Positions 44,001-49,324 of a stretch of DNA of 49,324 bases are shown piece after piece (the stretch's first letter is position 1; the number at the start of each line of letters is the position of its first letter). The DNA is taken from assembly GCF_016412875.1 (NCBI RefSeq), contig NZ_JAEKPD010000024.1, positions 1 to 49,324 of the forward strand, read 5' to 3'. The notes beneath the pieces are model-generated. The model saw only the letters and a list, made by a program, of their open reading frames with translations, had not been told where the DNA came from and made no database searches. Source of the stretch: Palleronia pontilimi (GTDB lineage: Bacteria; Pseudomonadota; Alphaproteobacteria; Rhodobacterales; Rhodobacteraceae). Both the position numbers and the translations under genes were made by a program.

Positions 44001-44986
44001 CCTCACTCTCGAAGGCCGTAGTGTTCGGCGAACCCGAAGTGCTTCTGATGGACCTGCCACAGCTGACCGAGGATCAGCCCGCGCATCGGCCGTTCATCGC
44101 TGCCCATGCCACTCCCTGGCCGGGCGAGATGGCGGTGTTCCGCAGCCCATCGACGGACGGGTTTGAGCTACTGATGACATTTGGCGGCCGCGCCCGGATC
44201 GGGACGCTGGTCTCGGATTTCTATTCAGGCCCGACCTCGCGCTTCGATCTCGGCAATGCGCTGGTGATCGATCTGCTCTCCGGCACGTTAGAAAGCATCA
44301 CCGACCTGACGCTGCTCGGCGGTGCAAATGCGCTCGCCATCGAGACCGCGTCAGGTGGCTGGGAAATTGTCCAGGCGGGCACAGCAGAGCTTATTGCACC
44401 GGGCCGCTATCAACTTACGCGGCTCCTGCGCGGCCAGCGCGGCACGGAAGCAGCTATGGCAAATCCAGCTGTGGCGGGCGCGAGGGTGGTGGTGTTGGAC
44501 GAGGCGCTGGCTTCATTGCCAATCGCAGAGGCCGATCTCGGCTTGCCGTGGAACTGGCGCATTGGCCCGGCAAGCCGCTCTGTCAGCGACGAGACCTACG
44601 TGGCGCGCGCCTTCACACCGGTAGGCGTGGGTCTGCAGCCATTCTCGGTGGCTCATGTCGAACAGCCATGGCGCAGGCCGCGCAAGCCCGGCGATCTGAC
44701 GATCCGCTGGACACGGAGGTCCCGTGCCCTCGCGGCCGACAACTGGGGTGCCGTCGAGGTGCCGCTCTTCGAGGAGGTCGAAGCCTATGAGGTCGAAATC
44801 CTCGATGGTGCCACGGTGAAGCGGGTACTGACCGTCTCCACGACCAGTGCGACTTACACGGCCGCCCAGCAAATGGCCGATTTGGGTGCGCTGCTCACGC
44901 CCGGCGACACGCTGACAGTCCGCATCTCCCAGCTCTCCGCCCTGATCGGGCGGGGTACGGCCAAAACTGTCACGCTCACCTTCTGA
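41018..44986 (+). CDS. GTA TIM-barrel-like tail hub/host-specificity protein (g15-like)
   Basis: A 1322-aa baseplate hub protein. The N-terminus is glycine-rich and hydrophobic (GAAIGGSIGGAILGVSAATI), then RLYGRMRIGGNIIWATDF as in g15. A TIM-barrel glycosidase-like domain spans roughly 420-750, with the segments FLIGTEMPGLTTI and IWFTELGCPAIDRGTNQPN; its Glu is placed like a glycosidase acid. The Phage-tail_3-type domain follows (about 800-1000). It should contact the cell surface and hold the central spike. Confidence 0.92.
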   Translation: MATLVLGAAGAAIGGSIGGAILGVSAATIGGFIGSTIGSVVDSWIISSLAPTQRIEGARLDNLRITSATEGAVIPRLYGRMRIGGNIIWATDFREETKTTTQGGGKGGGGGGKVKTTEYFYYASFAVALCEGPITGIGRIWADGKLLDTAGITWRWYPGDENQAADPFISAKMGAANTPAYRGTAYVVFEDLPLGNYGNRIPQLSLEVFRPLADPDTAEGNVRAVTMIPASGEFAYATQGIRKGGGGSSEPENLNALTDTADMVLALDRLQAMTPKVESVSLVVAWFGDDLRAGNCKVRPGVEVTAKSTTPSAWSVNGVSRANAFLVSRDDQDRPVYGGTPADFAVVQAIQEMKARGLRVTFYPFILMDVPPSNTLPNPYTDNAAETGQPAFPWRGRITCSPAAGYAGTVDKSATAASQVSALFGTATPASFSVSGQSVSWTGAAGDWGLRRMVLHYAHLCEAAGGVDAFLIGTEMPGLTTIRSGASTYPAVQAYQDLLADVRSVLGSGTKIGYAADWSEYFGHQPGDGSGDVFFYLDPLWADPEIDFIGIDNYMPLSDWRDGFEHADAAEGWPAIYDRAYLQANIAGGEGFDWFYASPADRSAQVRTQITDGAASKPWVFRYKDLRAWWSNQHYDRPGGVESGTPTAWVPQSKPIWFTELGCPAIDRGTNQPNVFFDLKSSESFTPHFSRGWRDDAIQRAYLEATYLWWGTPTNNPLSEVYGGRMVHVPECAAWTWDARPYPFFPALTDVWTDGANWRLGHWLTGRLGAVSLAALVRHLCMRAGMPESRIDVSGLWGAVEGYAIGALESPRASITTLSRHFGFDAVETEGVIRFVMRGRAAVTSVTHEDLVAARDGDVLELTRAQETELPQALKWQVARADEDYDAALVEARRITVDTTRIASESFPMAVPPEEAERRCRRALMEAWTGRETAAFRLPPSRLALDPADVVTLAHDGRQVPLRLVSIADAEARGMEAVRQDREAHDLPPGSPRPSSLSKAVVFGEPEVLLMDLPQLTEDQPAHRPFIAAHATPWPGEMAVFRSPSTDGFELLMTFGGRARIGTLVSDFYSGPTSRFDLGNALVIDLLSGTLESITDLTLLGGANALAIETASGGWEIVQAGTAELIAPGRYQLTRLLRGQRGTEAAMANPAVAGARVVVLDEALASLPIAEADLGLPWNWRIGPASRSVSDETYVARAFTPVGVGLQPFSVAHVEQPWRRPRKPGDLTIRWTRRSRALAADNWGAVEVPLFEEVEAYEVEILDGATVKRVLTVSTTSATYTAAQQMADLGALLTPGDTLTVRISQLSALIGRGTAKTVTLTF

Positions 44987-44996
44987 AAGGACCACC

Positions 44997-46073
44997 ATGT
45001 CCGACGCCACGACCAACTTGGCTCTGCCATACATCCTGGCGGCGCAGGCCCAGAAGCATGTCACCCACAACGAGGCCCTGCGGCTTCTCGACGGGCTCGT
45101 GCAACTCTCCGTCCTCGACCGCGACATGACCGTGCCGCCCGGGAGCCCCGCCGATGGCGACCGCTACATCGTCGGCTCGGGCGCCACCGGCGACTGGGTG
45201 GGCTGGGACATGAACGTGGCGCTGTTCACGGATGGGACCTGGCTGCGCCTGCCGCCCCGGGCGGGCTGGCGTGCATGGGTTGAGAACGAGGGGCTGCTGC
45301 TGGTCTACGATGGCGCGGGTTGGATTGGCACCACGCCGACAGATCTGCAGAACCTTGCGCTGCTCGGACTCGGCACGACAGCCGATGCCGCCAACCCGTT
45401 CTCTGCCAAGTTGAACGCGGCGCTCTGGACCGCGAAGACCGTGGCCGAAGGCGGGACCGGCGATCTGTTCTATACCATGAACAAGGAGGCCGCAGGCGAC
45501 GATCTCGGGCTGACCCTCCAGACCGGCTTCGTGACCAAGGCGCTGGTCGGCCTCTTCGGCTCGGACCGCTTCCGGCTGGCAGTCTCCGCCGACGGCAGCA
45601 CCTTCTTCGACGGGCTGAGCGTCGACAACGCCAACGGCATCGTCGACCAGCCCCGGCTGCCGCGCTTCAAGGCGTACACCAACTTCGACAACTATGTCGG
45701 CGTCGGGACCTGGACGAAGATCGCCCTCAACAACACCGACTACAACGATCAGAGCGCGTTCGACGCCGCGAACAACCACTTCGTCGCCCCGGTCGACGGC
45801 ACCTACCTGTTCGGTGCGACGCTCCTCTACAAGATCAACGCCAGCGCCACGGCCCGCATGCGCGGGCGGCTCGTCCTGAACGGCACGACGGAAATCCGCG
45901 GCTCCCTCGGGGAAATCTCCGCCACCCACGTCTCGCTCGCCACCGCGATCTGGCTTCAGACCATGGTGCCGCTGACCGCGGGCGACACCGTCGAGCTGCA
46001 GGGGTATTTCCGGGTGGCGGACGGCTATTTCGCCGCCGATCACACGTCCTTCTGGGGCTGCAAAGTCGGTTGA
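44997..46073 (+). CDS. DUF2793 tail protein with C1q-like C-terminus
   Basis: A 358-aa protein. Residues 1-110 are DUF2793: LALPYILAAQAQKHVTHNEA and a DRYIVGSGATGDWVGWD block. The last 130 residues read as a C1q/TNF-type jelly roll: IALNNTDYNDQSAFDAANNH, FVAPVDGTYLFGATLLYKIN, LTAGDTVELQGYFRVADGYF and the closing HTSFWGCKVG. Such trimeric domains bind receptors, so it probably is the host-binding tip or fibre of this phage. Confidence 0.85.
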   Translation: MSDATTNLALPYILAAQAQKHVTHNEALRLLDGLVQLSVLDRDMTVPPGSPADGDRYIVGSGATGDWVGWDMNVALFTDGTWLRLPPRAGWRAWVENEGLLLVYDGAGWIGTTPTDLQNLALLGLGTTADAANPFSAKLNAALWTAKTVAEGGTGDLFYTMNKEAAGDDLGLTLQTGFVTKALVGLFGSDRFRLAVSADGSTFFDGLSVDNANGIVDQPRLPRFKAYTNFDNYVGVGTWTKIALNNTDYNDQSAFDAANNHFVAPVDGTYLFGATLLYKINASATARMRGRLVLNGTTEIRGSLGEISATHVSLATAIWLQTMVPLTAGDTVELQGYFRVADGYFAADHTSFWGCKVG

Positions 46074-46496
46074 AGCACGCGAGGTCTGTGCAGGCCATCG
46101 ACATAGGCGGGAGATGTTTAAAGGAGGCGCGGCTCGGAAGCCGCAGGATCCCGCGATAGCCGCCGTTGCGAAATTGCGAAGCCACGGGCGTCGTCACCGA
46201 CGCGATTGGCCTGGAGCAGAGTTTGGTCCTCGTCGCAACGAATGGCAGTAAGGGGTGGCTAATCGCTCAAATATTTCGAAAACGCTACAGCAGTCTCATG
46301 AAACTTATGTCGGCCAATCGTCTGGTAACTTGATTTTTCAATCCACTTCAAAGACCCTAGTTTGAGGGGATGTGATTCGAGTAGGGGCTTTTCTAACATT
46401 TTTGCAGTTGGCCAGCGGCGGCTTGGCAAACTAAATTTTTTTTTGCGCGACTGAAATTAAGCGTTCTGTTTGCGCGGTTTTTTGAGGATAATATTG
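46074..46496. other. gene-free gap at right prophage end
   Basis: About 420 bases with no supported gene, turning AT-rich from 46260 on. A short hairpin GCGGCT-CGGA-AGCCGC (46129-46144) could end transcription of the tail operon but lacks a T-run. A run of nine T follows at about 46436. The right attachment site may be here; none was identified by eye. Confidence 0.4.
46129..46144 (+). terminator. possible weak terminator hairpin after tail operon
   Basis: A perfect 6-bp stem with a 4-base loop lies 56 bases after the DUF2793 stop. It is short and lacks a following T-run. Confidence 0.3.
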
Positions 46497-49055
46497 ATGG
46501 CACTGTCACCAAACGTTTCATACAGCGGCAACGTTGGCATTTCGAGTGACGCGACAAGCGGATCCTTGACCGGCGGCGGCACAATCGATGTGCAGGTACC
46601 CGAGGGTTCTACTATTATTCAGGCGTTTCTCTACGCGACGACCTTTACAGGCGAACAGGACATCGCCGTCACACTGACCGGCGGAGAGTCGTCTCAGGTT
46701 GTGGACGATTTCGTCAGCCTCGGAACAAATGACGCTGCATTGCAGCTGACTGCTTACCGCTCTGACGTGACCGCCTTGGTAGGAGAGGTTGTTGGGGACG
46801 GAGATCTCGAACGGTTCATGTTTGAAACGAGCCAGCTTTCCGGTTCGGCGATCGATGGTTTCGCTCTTGTTGTTATCTATGAGAACCCGGACCTCGAGGT
46901 CGGAACGGTTGCGATACTGGATGGCTTCAGCGATACCAGCGGTGACAGTTTTTCCATTCAGTTTGATGAAGCCATCACCGATCCGGATGCGGACACATTC
47001 CGAGCTGAGTTATCGCTCGGAATTGGCTTTGGCTTTCAACCATCAACCCAAAGTTCTGTAGTCACGGTGAACGGTGAACTTCTGACAACGTCCGCTGGCG
47101 GTCAGGACGATGGAGCGAATGGCAACGGCGGACTGATAACAATTGGCGGCCTCGACGACGATCCAACGAACCCGGACCCTAATGCCGGATCATCTGTTCA
47201 GCCCACTTTCGATGATGAACTGTATGATCTTACGGAATTTGTGGAAGCTGGCGACACATCGATCCAAGTCACCACGAACAACCCCTCCCGTGACGACAAC
47301 ATCTTTTTTGCCGCGCTGATTACGAATCCACCAACGCGTGTGGTGACGGAGGCACCTTCAGTTGTCGCGGACAACTATGAAACTGCTTTCGAAACCCAGA
47401 TTGTCATCGCGGTTGAGAATGGCATCCTTTCAAATGACACCGACGATGGCTTTATCGTCGGAGCCTTGCTTGAAACTGATGTACCCGCATCAGATGGAGT
47501 GCTCGAACTCGCATCCGATGGATCCTTCGTCTTCACTCCGGCGGGGAGCTTCGTCGGCGAAACCAGTTTCAAGTATCGCGCCCAAGATAATGATGGGCGA
47601 GTTTCCTTTGCCCAGACTGTCACTATAAATGTAGCCGAAGGTATGGAAGAACCATCCTTTGACTTCAACGTGCTTACGGCTATGCAACTTTCGGCTGCTG
47701 TATATGCACCAATTGAGCAAAATCGTGATCCTGAAACAGCACCCGACCTAATCGATCTTGGAAATCCTGCAGATATTGCCACTCGTGAAGCTCAAGCTAA
47801 CATCTATAACGCGCTTTTTGACGGTTCCACCGACTTAGAAGTGCTTGGCGATTATACTACGCTTACTGATAACAATGGGTTTTTCGTCAACCAGAATGCT
47901 GCAGCGTTGGTGGCAACCACTGACGATGCGCTCATCATTTCTTTCAGGGGAACTAACGATAATGAGAGTACTTTTAACAATGTCGGAGAGACCCTATTTG
48001 GCATTGATGCGAATGTTCGCGGATCGCAATTCACTGGGCCTTTCGCCGCATGGAACGCAATCCAAAATGCAAACGGGAAAGGCAAAGGATTAGAAAAAAT
48101 CCGTGACAGTGCAGTGGAAAGGGGCCTGCCGGAAGAGATTGATTCACCTGATGTTGAGGACTGGTTCGATCTGACAAGCCATTTTCGCCTCTTTGACGAT
48201 CTAATCGCGTCAATCCCTACCATATTGGACGAATATGGACTTAGCCAAGTGTACTTTTCTGGCCATAGTCTTGGCGGGGGCATGGTGCAATATGCCATGG
48301 ATGCATTCGGTGATGATGATCACGGTGCGACGTACGATGCGTTTGCGTTCGCCCCCTCTGGCGTGGATGACGACGCCATCTCAACCGACGATTCCCGGAT
48401 CCTAAACATCACTTTTGAGAACGATCCCATCCGTTGGTCTAGCCTAGGAACTGAGCAGCGCGGGGACATACTTCGACTGTTTTCTGATGACACAGGCGGG
48501 CATGAAACCAATCTCTATTTAGAGGCAGCCAGAGCTCTTTTTGACGCTGGGCTTCGTTCAAAAGATGATTTTGCGAACGGAGAAGGTGATAAACTGGATG
48601 CCGTAAGCCTGCGAGTTGGGAACCCAGACGATGCAGAAATTGAGCTCTTCAATATTGTGTTGAACCAAGCGGCCATTGGAACGGATGGGAATGACGAGAT
48701 CGACGTCAATACGATCGACCGTCCTTCGCTTATAGCTGGTTTAGGTGGAGACGATGAGATCGATCTATTCCAGGCTATTCAAGCTGACACGCTGATTTTC
48801 CGTGATGGGGACGGTCATGACACGGTTCTCAGATTCGATCCGACTGAAGATCGCATTGAACTAATTGGCTTCCAGGATCCAACCAATTATCAAGTTGTTA
48901 TAATCGACGGCGGCCTTTTCTTTGATGATGTAGCTACAATCACATGGAATAGTGAAACATCTATAGAATTCCGTGGCATAAATGGCGATGATTTCACACC
49001 CGATGCCGTCGATAACTTCTTGTTTATTGCAGATGAAGGTCTGTTTATTGCTTAG
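46497..49055 (+). CDS. secreted multidomain class 3 lipase-like protein with RTX-type end
   Basis: An 852-aa acidic protein without a Sec signal. Residues 1-280 form a beta-sandwich-like domain (VPEGSTIIQAFLYATTF to DDELYDLTEFVEAGDTSI). About 285-390 is an Ig/cadherin-like repeat (NGILSNDTDDG, DGSFVFTPAGSFVGETSFKY). About 395-720 is a class 3 lipase-like alpha/beta hydrolase with VYFSGHSLGGGM (Ser near 590). The end has degenerate RTX nonapeptides (GTDGNDEID, GLGGDDEID) and DTLIFRDGDGHDTVLRF, consistent with type I secretion. TGAGGA precedes the ATG. It is AT-richer than the prophage and may be cargo or host DNA. Confidence 0.78.
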   Translation: MALSPNVSYSGNVGISSDATSGSLTGGGTIDVQVPEGSTIIQAFLYATTFTGEQDIAVTLTGGESSQVVDDFVSLGTNDAALQLTAYRSDVTALVGEVVGDGDLERFMFETSQLSGSAIDGFALVVIYENPDLEVGTVAILDGFSDTSGDSFSIQFDEAITDPDADTFRAELSLGIGFGFQPSTQSSVVTVNGELLTTSAGGQDDGANGNGGLITIGGLDDDPTNPDPNAGSSVQPTFDDELYDLTEFVEAGDTSIQVTTNNPSRDDNIFFAALITNPPTRVVTEAPSVVADNYETAFETQIVIAVENGILSNDTDDGFIVGALLETDVPASDGVLELASDGSFVFTPAGSFVGETSFKYRAQDNDGRVSFAQTVTINVAEGMEEPSFDFNVLTAMQLSAAVYAPIEQNRDPETAPDLIDLGNPADIATREAQANIYNALFDGSTDLEVLGDYTTLTDNNGFFVNQNAAALVATTDDALIISFRGTNDNESTFNNVGETLFGIDANVRGSQFTGPFAAWNAIQNANGKGKGLEKIRDSAVERGLPEEIDSPDVEDWFDLTSHFRLFDDLIASIPTILDEYGLSQVYFSGHSLGGGMVQYAMDAFGDDDHGATYDAFAFAPSGVDDDAISTDDSRILNITFENDPIRWSSLGTEQRGDILRLFSDDTGGHETNLYLEAARALFDAGLRSKDDFANGEGDKLDAVSLRVGNPDDAEIELFNIVLNQAAIGTDGNDEIDVNTIDRPSLIAGLGGDDEIDLFQAIQADTLIFRDGDGHDTVLRFDPTEDRIELIGFQDPTNYQVVIIDGGLFFDDVATITWNSETSIEFRGINGDDFTPDAVDNFLFIADEGLFIA

Positions 49056-49324
49056 TAAATGGGATTGAAGCTTAATCCATTCGCCTTGTAATGCCAGACG
49101 ATGGAGCAAATCATCTAGATATTGGTTGTTGGCCATTGTGAATGAAGTGCTTGCAGAGTCTTGGCAAGAATGTCGTAAAAGGGATTGAGCGGGCGGACCC
49201 GCAAAGAGGTTGGAATACATTGCGGTTGTCTCCCTCTTCGTATTTCAGTGATGCACATCCGCTGCAGAGAAGGCCCGCTTCCCACTGACCTTCCCCCGCG
49301 GTTAGGGCCGGTTTGATCTGGAAT
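49056..49324. other. right-end intergenic sequence
   Basis: No supported gene; the minus-strand frame here overlaps the lipase end and looks like chance. No terminator or repeat was recognised. Confidence 0.4.

Noticed and set aside
44976-46043. A 355-aa open frame on the minus strand
   Set aside because: Antisense to the DUF2793 gene, low complexity in Val/Gly/Glu; a GC-rich shadow.
4000-46500. Direct repeats that could be attL and attR
   Set aside because: I compared the gaps at 3407-4040 and 46074-46496 by eye and found no convincing shared core; a computed self-alignment would be needed.
48861-49220. A 119-aa minus-strand frame at the right end
   Set aside because: It mostly overlaps the lipase 3' end and has no supporting signal.
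1-49324. tRNA genes and CRISPR arrays
   Set aside because: No cloverleaf-like sequence and no regularly spaced identical repeats with unique spacers were seen; the GTGTCC cluster at 7710-7904 is too irregular and lies in a coding gene.

Overview
The window is a high-GC alphaproteobacterial segment, most likely from a Rhodobacteraceae (Roseobacter/Paracoccus-type) genome. It carries a nearly complete tailed prophage (about 4.6-46.1 kb) with accessory defence genes on its left and a secreted RTX-type lipase on its right. The host assignment rests on the GC bias, on tail genes of the Rhodobacter gene-transfer-agent (GTA) type, and on DUF3489 and DUF2793 families common in that group. No rRNA, tRNA or CRISPR was seen.

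Left flank (1-4.0 kb): a broken IS66 transposase 3' end (frameshifted), then an AT-richer divergent pair on the minus strand, an ABC/AAA-type ATPase and an HNH nuclease. These resemble a Septu (PtuA/PtuB) anti-phage module, with a long N-terminal extension on the ATPase.

Prophage early region (4.0-20.2 kb): a hypothetical gene and a tyrosine integrase are followed by a gene-free stretch holding a 73-bp inverted repeat. Next come a small HTH protein, a VRR-NUC nuclease and a winged-helix replication-like protein whose gene contains iteron-like palindromes (a possible origin, as in lambda O). A C5 cytosine methyltransferase follows; its 3' half also encodes a plausible second protein in another frame. 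A tight six-gene operon (10.2-19.6 kb) is then inserted: HTH protein, DEAH helicase-nuclease of the type III Res class, second PD-(D/E)XK protein, large N6-adenine methyltransferase with an AT-rich recognition segment, 74-aa protein, and a RelE-like domain fused to a UvrD-type helicase. I regard this as the strongest candidate for an under-described system.

Prophage structural region (20.2-46.1 kb): ParB-methyltransferase fusion, a DUF3489 minus-strand cluster, terminase (Nu1/GpA-like), then lambda-like head genes (gpW, portal, S49 protease with an internal scaffold start, decoration protein, major capsid). Two morons interrupt the head-tail joining region: a minus-strand coiled-coil gene bounded by a duplicated gene start, and a membrane protein. 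The tail genes include a G/GT chaperone pair with a perfect A AAA AAC slippery site and a tape measure protein. A lysis cassette (holin-like, GH24 endolysin, small membrane proteins, nested spanin pair) sits between GTA-like tail genes (DUF2460 before it; DUF2163, NlpC/P60 and TIM-barrel protein after it). The series ends with a DUF2793 protein carrying a C1q-like C-terminus.

Right flank (46.1-49.3 kb): a gene-free AT-rich gap and an 852-aa lipase with a degenerate RTX-like end. Attachment sites could not be located by eye, so the exact prophage ends are unknown. No CI-type repressor was recognised.
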